A DNA stretch of 64,000 nucleotides from Actinomycetospora sp. NBRC 106378 (GCF_030269685.1 NZ_BSTT01000003.1:248001-312000), one strand, 5' to 3'; shown: positions 1 through 10,003, numbered from the stretch's first letter. Notes: generated by a model not told the origin, from the letters alone. A program made the numbers and translations.

Positions 1-101
1 CGCACCTCGCCTACGTGAAGGAACGGCGCAGCGACGCCGACGGCGAGGCCCTGCTCGAGGAGGCGCTCGCCAAGCTGCGCGCGCGTCGCGGGGAGAACTG
101 A
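1..101 (+). CDS. 3' end of an unidentified CDS
   Basis: Only the last 32 codons are present (reading phase: codons start at position 3; TGA at 99-101). The visible tail is a charged, Lys/Arg/Glu-rich helix ending in RARRGEN. The next gene starts 20 bp downstream on the same strand, so the two may be co-transcribed. The family cannot be told from this fragment. Confidence 0.6.
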   Translation, partial: HLAYVKERRSDADGEALLEEALAKLRARRGEN

Positions 102-121
102 ATCTCTGACAGGGTGTCCGG

Positions 122-1402
122 GTGACCGCAGAGATCACCGACACCCGCTTCTCGTTGAGCCAGGCCGAGATTCCCTCGGCCTGGTTCAACGTCGCCCCGC
201 ACCTGTCCAGCCCGCTCGACCCGCCGTTGCACCCCGCGACGCGGGAGCCCGTCGGGCCGGACGACCTCGCCCCGCTGTTCGCGGGCGAACTCATCGGCCA
301 GGAGATGTCGGCCGACCCGTGGATCGACATCCCCGGTGAGGTGCTCGACGTCCTGCGGTTGTGGCGGCCCACCCCGCTGATCCGGGCCCGTCGGCTGGAG
401 GCGGCGCTCGGCACCCCAGCGCGGATCTACTTCAAGGACGAGTCGGTCTCGCCGGCCGGCTCGCACAAGCCGAACTCGGCGGTCCCGCAGGCGTTCTACA
501 ACGCCCGCGAGGGCATCAAGCGCCTCTCCACCGAGACCGGCGCGGGCCAGTGGGGCACCGCGCTCTCCTTCGCCTGCGCGCAGTACGACCTCGAGTGCGC
601 GGTCTACATGGTGCGCAGGAGCTTCGAGCAGAAGCCGTACCGCAAGGTCATCATGGAGACCTGGGGCGGCAGCGTCGTGCCCTCGCCGATCGACGACCCG
701 TCGAACGCGGGCTCGCTCGGCTCCGCGATCTCCGACGCCGTCCGCGACGCCGTCGGCCGGGACGACACCCACTACGCCCTGGGCTCGGTGCTCAACCACG
801 TGCTTCTGCACCAGACCGTGATCGGCCTCGAGGCCCAGCAGCAGCTCGCGCTCGCGGGCGAGACCCGACCCGACGTCGTGATCGCGCCCTGCGGCGGCGG
901 CTCGAACCTCGGCGGCCTCGCGCTGCCCTTCCTGCCCGACCCCGCGGTCCGGCTGCTGGCCGCCGAACCCGCGTCGTGCCCGACGCTCACGCAGGGCACC
1001 TACGAGTACGACTTCGGCGACACGCAGGGCCTCACGCCGATGATGAACATGTACACGTTGGGCCACGACTTCATGCCGCCCGGCATCCACGCCGGCGGCC
1101 TGCGCTACCACGGCGACTCGCCGATCATCTCCAAGCTGGTCCACGAGGGCCGGATGGAGGCCGTGGCGCACCGCCAGAAGGCCGTGTTCGAGGCGAACGT
1201 GCTGTTCGCCCGCGTCGAGGGCAAGCTGCCCGCGCCCGAGGCCGGTCACGGCATCGCCTCCGCGATCGCCGAGGCGAAGGACGCGAAGGAGAAGAACGAG
1301 GAGCGCGTCATCCTCTTCAACTACTGCGGCCACGGCCTGCTCGACCTCAAGGCCTACGAGGACTATCTCGCGGGCGACCTCGGCGAGGAGCCCGAGGACT
1401 GA
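122..1402 (+). CDS. TrpB2-type tryptophan synthase beta-like PLP enzyme
   Basis: A 426-residue fold-type II PLP enzyme. The cofactor lysine is in GSHKPNSA (about K116) and the phosphate-binding glycine loop GGGSNLGG lies near residue 257. The long N-terminal extension (roughly the first 75 residues) and the SPAGSHK motif mark the TrpB2-like subfamily rather than canonical TrpB, so condensation of indole with serine is the family activity; the physiological substrate here is uncertain. There is no trpA or other trp gene nearby. GTG start is taken at 122 because homologues begin close to this point; the upstream Shine-Dalgarno is weak. A strong hairpin follows the stop. Confidence 0.85.
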   Translation: MTAEITDTRFSLSQAEIPSAWFNVAPHLSSPLDPPLHPATREPVGPDDLAPLFAGELIGQEMSADPWIDIPGEVLDVLRLWRPTPLIRARRLEAALGTPARIYFKDESVSPAGSHKPNSAVPQAFYNAREGIKRLSTETGAGQWGTALSFACAQYDLECAVYMVRRSFEQKPYRKVIMETWGGSVVPSPIDDPSNAGSLGSAISDAVRDAVGRDDTHYALGSVLNHVLLHQTVIGLEAQQQLALAGETRPDVVIAPCGGGSNLGGLALPFLPDPAVRLLAAEPASCPTLTQGTYEYDFGDTQGLTPMMNMYTLGHDFMPPGIHAGGLRYHGDSPIISKLVHEGRMEAVAHRQKAVFEANVLFARVEGKLPAPEAGHGIASAIAEAKDAKEKNEERVILFNYCGHGLLDLKAYEDYLAGDLGEEPED

Positions 1403-1410
1403 GCCTTCCC

Positions 1411-1441
1411 GACGTCGGGTGCCGGCCCGGCCCCCGACGTC
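1411..1441. terminator. Bidirectional terminator between convergent genes
   Basis: Perfect 9-bp arms GACGTCGGG (1411-1419) and CCCGACGTC (1433-1441) enclose a GC-rich 13-nt loop containing a further GCCGG/CCGGC pairing. The hairpin lies between the convergent TrpB2-like and Lrp genes and its right arm runs into the Lrp stop codon. No T tract, as is usual in high-GC actinobacteria. Confidence 0.65.
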
Positions 1442-1943
1442 AGGAGGAGGGCTCGTCGATCCCGACCGGGCGCGGCTCGACCAGCGACGTCTTGATGACC
1501 GCCGTGACCGTCGAACCCCGTTCGATCCAGAGTTCCAGCACCCGGTCCAGGTCGGCCACGTCGCGGACCTGGATGCGCACCAGCAGGCAGTCCTCGCCCG
1601 TGATCCGGTGGGCCTCGGTCACCTCGGGCGTGCGCGCCACGATCTGCTCGAGCGCCTTGCCCTGTCCCAGCGCCGGCCGCACCCGCACCCACGCGCCGAT
1701 CGGGTAGCCCACCGCGGCCGGGTCCACGTCGAGCCGGTAGCCGCGGATCACGCCCGCCCGCTCGAGGCGCTGCACCCGTTCGGTGACGGCCGGCGCGCTC
1801 ATCCCGACGGCCCGGGCGAGGGCGCTCATCGACCGGCGCGGGTCGTCGGCGAGGGCCCGCAGGATGCCCCGGTTGACGTCGTCCAGGAGCCCCTTGTCGT
1901 TCTCCAGGTGAAGCCGGCCCCGCGGTTCGAGGGTTGAAGTCAT
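1440..1943 (-). CDS. Lrp/AsnC-family transcriptional regulator
   Basis: A 167-residue protein. Residues about 20-75 form an AsnC-type winged HTH (DDVNRGILRALADDPR, then SAPAVTERVQRLERAGVI); the rest is a RAM/Lrp ligand-binding domain (TGEDCLLVRIQVRDVADLDRVLELW). Such proteins sense amino acids and bind as octamers. The ATG at 1943 gives the normal family length; an 8-bp palindrome GTGGCCAC directly upstream (1944-1951) may belong to an autoregulatory site. The convergent TrpB2-like enzyme is a plausible but unproven target. Confidence 0.88.
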   Translation of the reverse strand: MTSTLEPRGRLHLENDKGLLDDVNRGILRALADDPRRSMSALARAVGMSAPAVTERVQRLERAGVIRGYRLDVDPAAVGYPIGAWVRVRPALGQGKALEQIVARTPEVTEAHRITGEDCLLVRIQVRDVADLDRVLELWIERGSTVTAVIKTSLVEPRPVGIDEPSS

Positions 1944-2008
1944 GTGGCCACTATGTCCGTGGATCGTCCCTGTCGTCCAGCCCCGGGACCTCGCAGGATG
2001 GAGGCATG

Positions 2009-3484
2009 TCAGACGACGGTGGTGAGCGCGGCGGACGGGGCGGAGCCCAGCGACGCCCACGCGGCCGCGAGCCGCTCCACGGCGTCGTCGAGCACGTCGA
2101 CGCGGTGGGTGTAGGGCACCCGGAGGAAGCCCTCGAAGGCGCCGCCGATGCCGAACCGCGGCCCCGCCGCGAGGTGCAGACCCTGCCGGGCCGCCGCGTC
2201 GACGAGCGCGCTCGAGCGGGGTGCGCCCAGGTCGATCCAGGTGGACAGCCCGCCCGTGGGGCTGGGCACCGTCCACTCCGGCACGGCGCGCCGCAGGGCG
2301 GCGACGAGGTGGTCGCGCTGCGCCGCAGCCGCCGCACGGCGCTCGGGCAGCAGGTCGTCGAGGCGCGTCAGGAGCGCCGCGGCGACGAGCTGCTCGAGGA
2401 CCGGCGAGGCGATGTCGTCGGAGGCGCGGCTGGTCGCGATGCGGCGCAGCACCGCCCGCGGGCCACGCATCCAGCCCATCCGCAGGCCACCCCACACGGT
2501 CTTGCTCATCGACCCGATGGTGAGCACGGGGGCCTCACCACCGGCCGTCGCCCAGGCCCCGAGCGGCGGCGGGACGGGCTCGTCGAGCCACATCTCGCGC
2601 AGGCAGTCGTCGACGACGAGGGGCACGCCATGCCGCCGCGCGGCCGCGACGACCGCGCCGCGGGTGTCCGCGTCCATGACCGCGCCGGTCGGGTTGTGGT
2701 GATCGGGCACCAGGTAGGCCAGGGCGGGGGAGGACTCGCGCAGGCCCGCGGCGAAGGCGGCGACGTCCCAGCGGGTGCGGCCGTGGTGGTCGCGGTCGAG
2801 CGCCATCGGGACCGGGCGGGCGGACGTGTGCCGGACGAGGTCGACGGCGCCCGGGTAGGTGGGCTGCTCGATGAGGACGCGGTCACCGGGCCGGACGAGC
2901 GCCCGGACGGCGAGGGCATGGGCGTGCTGGGCGCCGGCGGTCACCATCACCTCGTCGGGTGCGGTCGGCAACCCCTGGGCGGTGAGGCGCTCGGCGATCG
3001 CGGTCCGCAGCAGCGGCGTCCCCAGCAGGTCGTAGCCCGGCCCGACGAGGTGGGTCGGCAGGGCCGCGAGGGCCTCGGCGCCGGCGGCCGTCATCGCCTC
3101 GATCGGGGCGGCCGGCGCGGCGTGCGCGAGGTCGATCACGCCCTGGGGGAGGTCGGGCGACACCGCGAAGGCGCCGCTCGGGGCGAAGGGCGCCGGGGAG
3201 GTGGTCGGGGTCCCGGACGGCAGGGCGGTCCAGGTGCCCGAGCCGCGACGCCGCAGCAGGTGGCCACTCTCGCGCAGCTGCTCGTACGCCGCGGCGACCG
3301 TGCCCCGCCCGATCCCGAGGGCGAGCGCCAGCTCCCGCTCGCTCGGCACGCGGGTCCCGACGGCGAGCCGGCCGTCGCCCAGCAGGGTGCGGATCCGCCC
3401 GGCCAGGGCCGCATAGCCCATCGAGCCGTCGGCGAACTCGCCGAGCTGACGGACGAGCGCGTTGCCACCGAGCTGTTGTTCCAC
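2009..3484 (-). CDS. MocR-family regulator (GntR HTH + aminotransferase domain)
   Basis: A 491-residue MocR/GabR-type protein. An N-terminal GntR winged HTH (about 25-95; VPSERELALALGIGRGTVAAAYEQLRESG) is followed by a fold-type I aminotransferase domain (about 115-490) with PGYDLLGTPLLRTAIAERL, the NPTGAVMD loop and the internal-aldimine lysine in SMSKTVWGGLRMGW. These proteins use PLP as effector and usually control a divergent gene, here the small membrane protein at 3601. GTG start at 3484. Target pathway is unknown. Confidence 0.9.
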   Translation of the reverse strand: MEQQLGGNALVRQLGEFADGSMGYAALAGRIRTLLGDGRLAVGTRVPSERELALALGIGRGTVAAAYEQLRESGHLLRRRGSGTWTALPSGTPTTSPAPFAPSGAFAVSPDLPQGVIDLAHAAPAAPIEAMTAAGAEALAALPTHLVGPGYDLLGTPLLRTAIAERLTAQGLPTAPDEVMVTAGAQHAHALAVRALVRPGDRVLIEQPTYPGAVDLVRHTSARPVPMALDRDHHGRTRWDVAAFAAGLRESSPALAYLVPDHHNPTGAVMDADTRGAVVAAARRHGVPLVVDDCLREMWLDEPVPPPLGAWATAGGEAPVLTIGSMSKTVWGGLRMGWMRGPRAVLRRIATSRASDDIASPVLEQLVAAALLTRLDDLLPERRAAAAAQRDHLVAALRRAVPEWTVPSPTGGLSTWIDLGAPRSSALVDAAARQGLHLAAGPRFGIGGAFEGFLRVPYTHRVDVLDDAVERLAAAWASLGSAPSAALTTVV

Positions 3485-3492
3485 CGGTCACC

Positions 3493-3551
3493 TGCCACTT
3501 CTGCCACTTGGCCTGCCACCGTGGAGCCAATGGCCGTGGCACGCCTGTCAA
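3493..3551. promoter_or_regulatory. Candidate MocR operator: repeated TGCCAC boxes
   Basis: The divergent spacer holds direct repeats TGCCAC at 3493, 3502 and 3514, the inverse GTGGCA at 3536, and on the minus strand a TTGACA hexamer (3551-3546) that could be the -35 of the MocR gene. MocR proteins typically bind spaced direct repeats overlapping their own promoter, which fits this layout. Binding is inferred. Confidence 0.45.
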
Positions 3552-3600
3552 TGTCCAGCCACTCTAGAGATACCACCTCCTGACCACGAAGGAAGTCATC

Positions 3601-3867
3601 ATGTTCGAGCTGCTCACCGTCGTCCTCGTCCTCGCCGCCGTCGCGGCCCTCGTCGCCCGGTACGGCGCCGACACCCGCTCGCACGACGGGGCGGACCACC
3701 GTGACCCCGCCCTGCCCCGGGGCCCCCAGTACGGCCACACCCCGGCCTCGGACCTGCGGCTCCTCGCCGCCTTCGCCCGCCGGAACGCGGCCCAGCGCCA
3801 GGCGTGGGCCGCCTACGACCGGTCGCTGCGTCCGTGGGAGTCGCAGCGCACCCGTCCGATCGGCTGA
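3601..3867 (+). CDS. Small membrane-anchored hypothetical protein
   Basis: An 88-residue protein with one N-terminal hydrophobic segment (about 3-20, FELLTVVLVLAAVAALVA) followed by a hydrophilic, Arg/Pro-rich tail, so probably single-pass with a cytoplasmic or wall-facing tail. ATG start with a purine-rich GAAGGAAG ribosome-binding site. Divergent from the MocR regulator, hence its likely regulatory target. Family not recognised. Confidence 0.6.
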   Translation: MFELLTVVLVLAAVAALVARYGADTRSHDGADHRDPALPRGPQYGHTPASDLRLLAAFARRNAAQRQAWAAYDRSLRPWESQRTRPIG

Positions 3868-3878
3868 CCGGCCCCCCG

Positions 3879-3933
3879 ACGCACGAACGGCACTCTCGCG
3901 CACATCGATGCTGCGAGAGTGCCGTTCGTGCGT
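3879..3933. terminator. Perfect 21-bp palindrome between convergent genes
   Basis: Left arm 3879-3899 and right arm 3913-3933 are exact reverse complements over 21 bp with a 13-nt loop. It sits between the convergent small membrane protein gene and pgl, so it can terminate both. The perfection of the stem and its cruciform potential are greater than a terminator needs; it may be one copy of a dispersed palindromic repeat. Confidence 0.7.
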
Positions 3934-3944
3934 TCGCGGGCGAC

Positions 3945-4724
3945 CTAGATCTTCGCCGCGGCCGCCTCGTCGAGGAGCCAGAGCGTCCGCTCCGTCCCGG
4001 CGAGCCCGGCGAGCGGGATCTCCACCTCCGTGGCGCCGTGCGCGGCCTGCGCGAGGGCGTCGGCCTTGCCCTCCCCGGCCGCGACCAGCCACACCTCGCG
4101 GGCGGAGCGGGCGGCGGCGAGGGTGAGCGAGATGCGCGTCGGCGGCGGCTTCGGACAGTCCCGGACCGCCACCACTCCGGGCGCCGTCGCGTGGACGGCG
4201 GGGGAGTCGGGGAAGACCGAGAGGGTGTGGCCCTCCGGACCGCAGCCGGCCAGCAGCACGTCGAAGGCCGGGATGCCGGGCACGCCCTCGCCGAGCCGGG
4301 CGGCCGCCTCGGTGAGCACCTGGGCGTAGGCCTGCGCGCCCTGGTCGGGGTCCGCCGAGTCCTCGGACTCGAGCGCCGAGGGACCCGGCGTCGACGAGGC
4401 CATGGGGTGCACCCGGGCCGGGTCGACGGCGAGGTGGTCGAGCAGGGCCGCCCGCGCCTGGGCGTCGTTGCGGTCCTCGGACCCGGCCGGGACGAAGCGC
4501 TCGTCACCCCAGAAGATCTCGACCTGCGACCAGTCGACGGTCCCGACGTCGGCCGACGACGCGACCGCCTCGAGCATCGCGATCCCGATGCCCCCACCGG
4601 TCAGCACCACCGAGGCGACCCCGCGGGCCGACTGGGCGGCCGCGAGCGCCGCGAGCAGCCGCGCCGCGCCGTCCGCCGCCACCGACCCGTCGTCGGGAAG
4701 GGTGACGATCTCGCGCTCCGTCAT
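3945..4724 (-). CDS. pgl: 6-phosphogluconolactonase
   Basis: A 259-residue DevB/NagB-fold lactonase that hydrolyses 6-phosphogluconolactone in the oxidative pentose-phosphate pathway. Seen: LTGGGIGIAMLEAV substrate loop near 40, EIFWGDERFVP near 70 and the LLAGCGPEGHTLSVFP motif near 155 (family consensus GxGxDGHxASLFP; here GPEGH with T and V substitutions, normal for actinobacteria). ATG at 4724 overlaps the opcA stop by 4 bp, making it the last gene of the tkt operon. Confidence 0.95.
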   Translation of the reverse strand: MTEREIVTLPDDGSVAADGAARLLAALAAAQSARGVASVVLTGGGIGIAMLEAVASSADVGTVDWSQVEIFWGDERFVPAGSEDRNDAQARAALLDHLAVDPARVHPMASSTPGPSALESEDSADPDQGAQAYAQVLTEAAARLGEGVPGIPAFDVLLAGCGPEGHTLSVFPDSPAVHATAPGVVAVRDCPKPPPTRISLTLAAARSAREVWLVAAGEGKADALAQAAHGATEVEIPLAGLAGTERTLWLLDEAAAAKI

Positions 4725-5680
4725 GCCTTCACCTTTCCCTTGGTGGAGGAGGCCCGCTTGCCCGCGCCGGCCCGCGGGATGGCGGCGAGCGCCTCGTGGA
4801 AGATCTCGTCCGGGTCGAGACGGCGCAGCTCCTCGGCCAGGCAGTCGCGGGCGGTCCGGCGGGGGAGCGCGACGCGACGCACGGGCTGGCCGGGCTGCGT
4901 GAGCCGCGCGGTCTTCGAGTCCTGCCGCTTGAGCTCGACGACCCCCGAGGGCCGCTCGAGGCGCACCGCGCCGAGGTGCCCGCCGGGCACGTCGACGACC
5001 CGGCGGGTCACGGGCACGCCGAGCCGCGAGGACAACCAGCCCGCCAGCAGGTCCGCCGACGCGGACTCGGCGACGCCGTCGACCTCGGCACGCGTCACGT
5101 CGTCGTACGGGGGCTCGTCGAGTGCGGAGGTGAGCAGCGCCCGCCACCCGGTGATCCGGCTCCACGCGAGGTCGGTGTCGCCCGCGTGGTAGTTCGTGCC
5201 GAGCTTGAGCAGCGTCTTCGACGGCGACTTCGTGCTGGACACGTCGGTGATCCGACGGCCCGCGACCGCACCGACCGGATCCTCGGACGGAGAGAGCGGG
5301 GGCTCGCCAGGCCACCACGTGACGATGGGCGCGTCGGGCAGCAGCAGCGGGACGATGATCGACCCGCCGTGGTCGGCGAGCGGGCCGTACATCCGCAGCA
5401 CGATGACCTCGCTCGCGCCCGCGTCCCCGCCGATGCGGATCTGCGCGTCGAGCCGGGTGGCCGCCCGGCGCAGGCCGCGCGCGAGCACGAGGACCCGGCA
5501 GGGGTGCTCCCGGGACGCGTCGTTCGCGGCCTGGATGGCCTGCTCGGCCTCCGGGCCGTCCTCGGTGGAGATCACCAGCGTGAGCACGCGCCCGAGGGCC
5601 ACCGCGCCCGCGGACTCGCGCAGCTGCACCATCTTGCGGTTCACCGCGGACGTGTCGGTCGAGGGCAGGTCGACGATCAT
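4721..5680 (-). CDS. opcA: Glucose-6-phosphate dehydrogenase assembly protein OpcA
   Basis: A 319-residue OpcA, an actinobacterial/cyanobacterial protein needed for full G6PDH oligomerisation and activity. Visible family landmarks are the N-terminal MIVDLPSTDTSAVNRKMVQL, the ARTLTLV-like core (GRVLTLVISTEDG) and the central PIVTWWPGEPP motif (about 120). It overlaps zwf by 4 bp upstream and pgl by 4 bp downstream, so stoichiometric co-translation with its partner Zwf is likely. Confidence 0.95.
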   Translation of the reverse strand: MIVDLPSTDTSAVNRKMVQLRESAGAVALGRVLTLVISTEDGPEAEQAIQAANDASREHPCRVLVLARGLRRAATRLDAQIRIGGDAGASEVIVLRMYGPLADHGGSIIVPLLLPDAPIVTWWPGEPPLSPSEDPVGAVAGRRITDVSSTKSPSKTLLKLGTNYHAGDTDLAWSRITGWRALLTSALDEPPYDDVTRAEVDGVAESASADLLAGWLSSRLGVPVTRRVVDVPGGHLGAVRLERPSGVVELKRQDSKTARLTQPGQPVRRVALPRRTARDCLAEELRRLDPDEIFHEALAAIPRAGAGKRASSTKGKVKA

Positions 5681-7212
5681 GGTCTCCTCCAGACCCGGCC
5701 GGTCCGCGAGAGCAGCTCGTCGGCCGACCGCGGGCCCCAGGTACCGGCCGGGTACGCGTCGGGGGAGCCCTCGCGGTGCCACTTGGCGATCACCGGGTCG
5801 AGGATCTTCCAGGACAGCTCGACCTCGGTGTTGGTGGGGAAGAGCGACGGCTCGCCCAGCAGGACGTCGAGCAGCAGCCGCTCGTAGGCCTCGGGGGAGG
5901 CCTCGGTGAACGCGGTGCCGTACCCGAAGTCCATCGTGACGTCGCGGACCTCCATGCCCGAGCCGGGCACCTTGGAGCCGAACCGCAGGGTGACGCCCTC
6001 GTCGGGCTGGACCCGCACCACGAGCGCGTTCTGCCCGAGCTCCTCGGTCATCGTCTGGTCGAACGGCAGGTGCGGGGCCCGCTTGAAGACGACCGCGATC
6101 TCGGTGACCCGTCGTCCGAGCCGCTTGCCGGTCCGCAGGTAGAACGGCACGCCCGCCCAGCGGCGGGTGTTCACCGAGCAGGTGATCGCCGCGTAGGTCT
6201 CGGTGACCGAGTCCGGCGGGAAGCCGTCCTCCTGCTGCAGGCCCTTCACCTCGGTGGAGCCCTGCCAGCCCGGGGCGTACTGGCCGCGCGCCGTGGTCTC
6301 GTCGAGCGGTTCCGCGAGCTTCGTGGCCGAGAGGACCTTGATCTTCTCCTCCCGCAGGTCGTCCGGGGAGAACGACAGCGGCTCCTCCATCGCGGTCAGC
6401 GCGAGGAGCTGCAGCAGGTGGTTCTGGATGACGTCGCGGGCGGCGCCGATCCCGTCGTAGTAGCCGGCGCGCCCGCCCACCCCGATGTCCTCGGCCATCG
6501 TGATCTGCACGTGGTCGACGTGGTGGGCGTTCCAGATCGGCTCGAACAGCTCGTTGGCGAAGCGCAGGGCGAGCAGGTTCTGCACCGTCTCCTTGCCGAG
6601 GTAGTGGTCGATGCGGAACACCGAGTCCTCGGGGAAGACGTCGTTGACGATGCCGTTCAGCTCCCGCGCCGAGCGCAGGTCGTGCCCGAACGGCTTCTCG
6701 ATGACGACCCGCCGCCACGCGTCCTCGGTCGACTCCGCGAGGCCCGCCCGGGAGAGCTGCTTGCACACCGTGGGGAAGGCGTCGGGCGGGATCGACAGGT
6801 AGAAGGCGTGGTTGCCGTTGGTGCCGCGCTCGGTGTCGAGCTCGGCGACGGTGTCGGCGAGCCGGTCGAACGCGGCGTCGTCGTCGAACGTGCCCTGCAC
6901 GAAGCGCAGGCCCTCGGCGAGCCGGTCCCACACCTCGGAGCGGAACGGCGTGCGCGAGTGCTGGCGCACGGCGTCGTAGACGATCTCCGCGAAGTCCTCG
7001 TGCGACCAGTCCCGCCGGGCGAAGCCGACCAGCGCGAAGCCGGGCGGCAGCAGCCCCCGGTTCGCGAGGTCGTAGATCGCGGGCATGAGCTTCTTGCGCG
7101 CGAGGTCGCCGGTGATCCCGAACAGCACGAGGCCGCTCGGGCCGGCGATCCGCGGCAGGCGCTTGTCCCGCTCGTCGCGCAGCGGGTTGCGCCACGCGGC
7201 GGGGGCACTCAC
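5677..7212 (-). CDS. zwf: Glucose-6-phosphate 1-dehydrogenase
   Basis: A 511-residue NADP-dependent G6PDH, standard length. The Rossmann motif FGITGDLARKK lies near residue 32 and the substrate/catalytic motif RIDHYLGKE near 195. GTG start at 7212 overlaps the pgi stop by 4 bp. Provides NADPH from glucose-6-phosphate; acts with OpcA and Pgl encoded directly downstream. Confidence 0.97.
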   Translation of the reverse strand: MSAPAAWRNPLRDERDKRLPRIAGPSGLVLFGITGDLARKKLMPAIYDLANRGLLPPGFALVGFARRDWSHEDFAEIVYDAVRQHSRTPFRSEVWDRLAEGLRFVQGTFDDDAAFDRLADTVAELDTERGTNGNHAFYLSIPPDAFPTVCKQLSRAGLAESTEDAWRRVVIEKPFGHDLRSARELNGIVNDVFPEDSVFRIDHYLGKETVQNLLALRFANELFEPIWNAHHVDHVQITMAEDIGVGGRAGYYDGIGAARDVIQNHLLQLLALTAMEEPLSFSPDDLREEKIKVLSATKLAEPLDETTARGQYAPGWQGSTEVKGLQQEDGFPPDSVTETYAAITCSVNTRRWAGVPFYLRTGKRLGRRVTEIAVVFKRAPHLPFDQTMTEELGQNALVVRVQPDEGVTLRFGSKVPGSGMEVRDVTMDFGYGTAFTEASPEAYERLLLDVLLGEPSLFPTNTEVELSWKILDPVIAKWHREGSPDAYPAGTWGPRSADELLSRTGRVWRRP

Positions 7213-8855
7213 CGGCTGACCTCCGCGACCGCGTGGGAGAGGGCGACCAGTCCGGCGGCGCGGTCGGCGAGGTGCAGGCGCAGGACGGGGCGATCGTGCT
7301 GCGAGATCACCTGGGCGTCGCCGGCGGCCTGGGCGTGCTGCAGCTCCCCGAAGGTGAACGGCTGGTCCGGGATCGCGAGGTCGTCCGCGACGGACCCCGT
7401 GATCTGCAGGAACACGCCGTTCTGGTGGCCGCCCTTGTGGTACTGGCCGGTGGAGTGCAGGAACCGCGGCCCCCACCCGAAGGTGGTCTGCAGCCCGGTG
7501 TTCTTCGCGATCTCCGGGCGGAGCACCTCGGCCGAGGCGTCGTCGAGCCGGTCGAGGTAGGCCTGGACCGCGACGTACCCGCCGTCGGGAGCCTGGTCGA
7601 TCAGCTGCTGGAGCGCCTCGGTGAGGGTGGCGGGGGAGTTCAGCCACGAGCCGCGCACCTCCACCGCACCCTCGACGAGGACCGGGGCCTCGTCGGTTCC
7701 GGTGGTGCCGTCACCGTCGAGCAGCTCGCGGGTCGCCTGCTTGGCCGACTCGACGTCGGGCTGGTCGAACGGGTTGATCCCGATCAGCCGGCCCGCGAGG
7801 GCCACCGCGGTCTCCCACAGCAGGAACTGCGCGCCCAGCGACCCCTCGGTCGCGATCTGCGCGTTCCCGACGGCGGGTCCGATCGTCACCGTGGTCGCGT
7901 CCCCGCCGTGGTCGGCGAAGCCGGGGGCGTCGGGGGACTCGACGACGACGGGCAGCAGTCCGAGGCCCTGCTTGCCGGTCGACTCGGCGATGAGCTGCTC
8001 GGCCCAGTCGCCGAACCCGATCAGACCGGAGCCCGAGTCGGCGAGCACGACCTTCTCCGCGCCCGCGTTGTGCGCCGCGGCCAGGGCGGCGCCCAGCTGG
8101 ATCGCCGGGTTGTCGGCCGAGTCGCGCTGCAGCTCGGGGGCCGCCGCGGCGGCCTCGTCGAGCAGTCCGCCGACGTCGACCCCGGCGAGGGCGGACGGCA
8201 CCAGGCCGAACGCGGTCAGTGCCGAGTAGCGGCCGCCGACGTTCGGGTCGGCCTCGACGGTGGTGCGGTAGCCCTGCTCGGCCGCGAGGTCACCGAGCTT
8301 CGTGCCCGGGTCGGTGACGACGACCATGCGGCTCGCGGCGTCGATCCCGTTGGCCGCGAACTGCTCGGCGAACACGCGGCGCTGGCTGTCGGTCTCGACG
8401 GTGCCCCCGGACTTGGAGCTGACCACGAGCACCGTGCGCGACAGGTCGCCGGCCAGGGCGTCGCGCACCTGGCCGGGGTCGGTGGTGTCGAGCACCGTGA
8501 TCGGGTGCGTGCCGCCGACCGCCGAGCCGGAGCGGGTGTGGCAGATGACCTCGGGCGCGAGCGACGAGCCGCCCATGCCTGCGAGGACGACGCGGTCGAC
8601 GCCCTCCGCGTGCAGGTCGCCCCGCAGCGCCGTGAGCCGCTCGACGAGCGGCTTCGAGGACTCGTAGAGCGTGACCCACGACAGCCGCTTCGACGCCTCG
8701 TCCTGCGCGTCCGGGCCCCACAGCGTGTCGTCCTGGCGGGCCAGCTTCGAGGCGACCTCGTCGGTGACCAGCTTCTCGACGAGGGCCGACGCGGCCTCGG
8801 CGAGCTGCGGGTCGACCAGCGAGACCGTCAGCGGGGCCTCCACCGGGGCGCTCAC
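7209..8855 (-). CDS. pgi: Glucose-6-phosphate isomerase
   Basis: A 548-residue phosphoglucose isomerase. Seen: [11 protein letters not shown] (about 90) and the phosphate-binding [10 protein letters not shown] motif (about 145), plus the C-terminal sugar-isomerase domain with [15 protein letters not shown]. In M. tuberculosis pgi is elsewhere; here it is embedded between tal and zwf, connecting fructose-6-phosphate from Tal/Tkt back to the oxidative branch for NADPH cycling. Four-base overlaps on both sides. Confidence 0.95.
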   Translation of the reverse strand: MSAPVEAPLTVSLVDPQLAEAASALVEKLVTDEVASKLARQDDTLWGPDAQDEASKRLSWVTLYESSKPLVERLTALRGDLHAEGVDRVVLAGMGGSSLAPEVICHTRSGSAVGGTHPITVLDTTDPGQVRDALAGDLSRTVLVVSSKSGGTVETDSQRRVFAEQFAANGIDAASRMVVVTDPGTKLGDLAAEQGYRTTVEADPNVGGRYSALTAFGLVPSALAGVDVGGLLDEAAAAAPELQRDSADNPAIQLGAALAAAHNAGAEKVVLADSGSGLIGFGDWAEQLIAESTGKQGLGLLPVVVESPDAPGFADHGGDATTVTIGPAVGNAQIATEGSLGAQFLLWETAVALAGRLIGINPFDQPDVESAKQATRELLDGDGTTGTDEAPVLVEGAVEVRGSWLNSPATLTEALQQLIDQAPDGGYVAVQAYLDRLDDASAEVLRPEIAKNTGLQTTFGWGPRFLHSTGQYHKGGHQNGVFLQITGSVADDLAIPDQPFTFGELQHAQAAGDAQVISQHDRPVLRLHLADRAAGLVALSHAVAEVSR

Positions 8856-9973
8856 GACTGCTCCGGGCTGCGGCGGGTCAGCTGCTCGGAGATGGTCTCC
8901 AGGAGCTCGCCCCACGCCTTGTCGAACTTGTCGACGCCCTCGTCCTCGAGCACCTGGTAGACGTCGTCGACGTCGATGCCCACGTCGGACAGGGCCGCGA
9001 AGACCTCGGCGGCCGCGTCGCCGGTGCCGGAGACGGCGTCCCCGTGCAGCTCGCCGTGGTCGGCGAACGCGTCGAGGGTGGCCTCCGGCATCGTGTTCAC
9101 GGTGTCCGGAGCGGCGAGCTCGGTCACGTACATCGTGTCCGGGTAGGCCTTGTTCTTCACGCCGGTCGAGGCCCAGAGCGGGCGCTGGATCTGCGCGCCG
9201 GCGCCCTTGAGGGTGGCCCACCGCTCCGTGGAGAACGTGTCCTGCCAGGCCGCGTAGGCCAGCCGGGCGTTCGCGACGGCGGCCGTGCCCCGGAGGGCGA
9301 GCGCGGCGTCGGTGCCGATGGCCTCGAGGCGCTTGTCGACCTCGCTGTCCACGCGGGAGACGAAGAACGACGCCACCGAACCCATGACCGACAGGTCGTG
9401 CCCGTTGGAGCGGGCCTGCTCGATGCCGGCGAGGAACGCGTCCATCACGGCGCGGTACCGGTCGACCGAGAAGATCAGCGTGACGTTGACGCTGACGCCC
9501 TCGGCGAGCACACGGGTGATCGCCGGGAGTCCCTCGGGCGTGGCCGGGATCTTGATCATCAGGTTGGGCCGGTCGACCGTCTTCCACAGGTCGAGGGCCT
9601 CGGCCACGGTCTTCTCGGTGTCGTGCGCGCTGCGCGGGTCGACCTCGAGCGAGACGCGCCCGTCCTTGCCGGCGGTCTCGTTGTAGACGTTGCGGAAGAT
9701 GTCGCAGGCGTGCCGGACGTCGTCGGTGGTGATCTCGCGGACCGAGTCCTCGACCGACGCGCCGCGGCGGGCGAGGTCGTCGAGCTGCTCGGCGTAGTGG
9801 TCGGCGTCGGCGAGCGCCGCCTGGAAGATCGACGGGTTCGACGTGACCCCGACGACGTGCTTCTGCTCGATGAGCTCGGCGAGGTTGCCGCTCTCGATGC
9901 GCTGGCGCGACAGGTCGTCGAGCCAGATGGAGACGCCGGCGGCCGAGAGGTCGGCCAGGGGGGTGGAGCTCAT
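8852..9973 (-). CDS. tal: Transaldolase
   Basis: A 373-residue transaldolase. The Schiff-base lysine is in NLMIKIPAT (about K141), and [10 protein letters not shown] near 42 and [15 protein letters not shown] near 180 are family hallmarks. ATG at 9973 with GAGGACATC upstream. It overlaps pgi by 4 bp and lies 30 bp downstream of tkt, so it belongs to the same operon. Confidence 0.96.
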   Translation of the reverse strand: MSSTPLADLSAAGVSIWLDDLSRQRIESGNLAELIEQKHVVGVTSNPSIFQAALADADHYAEQLDDLARRGASVEDSVREITTDDVRHACDIFRNVYNETAGKDGRVSLEVDPRSAHDTEKTVAEALDLWKTVDRPNLMIKIPATPEGLPAITRVLAEGVSVNVTLIFSVDRYRAVMDAFLAGIEQARSNGHDLSVMGSVASFFVSRVDSEVDKRLEAIGTDAALALRGTAAVANARLAYAAWQDTFSTERWATLKGAGAQIQRPLWASTGVKNKAYPDTMYVTELAAPDTVNTMPEATLDAFADHGELHGDAVSGTGDAAAEVFAALSDVGIDVDDVYQVLEDEGVDKFDKAWGELLETISEQLTRRSPEQS

Positions 9974-10003
9974 GATGTCCTCACTTCGGGTCGCGGGGCG
10001 TGG

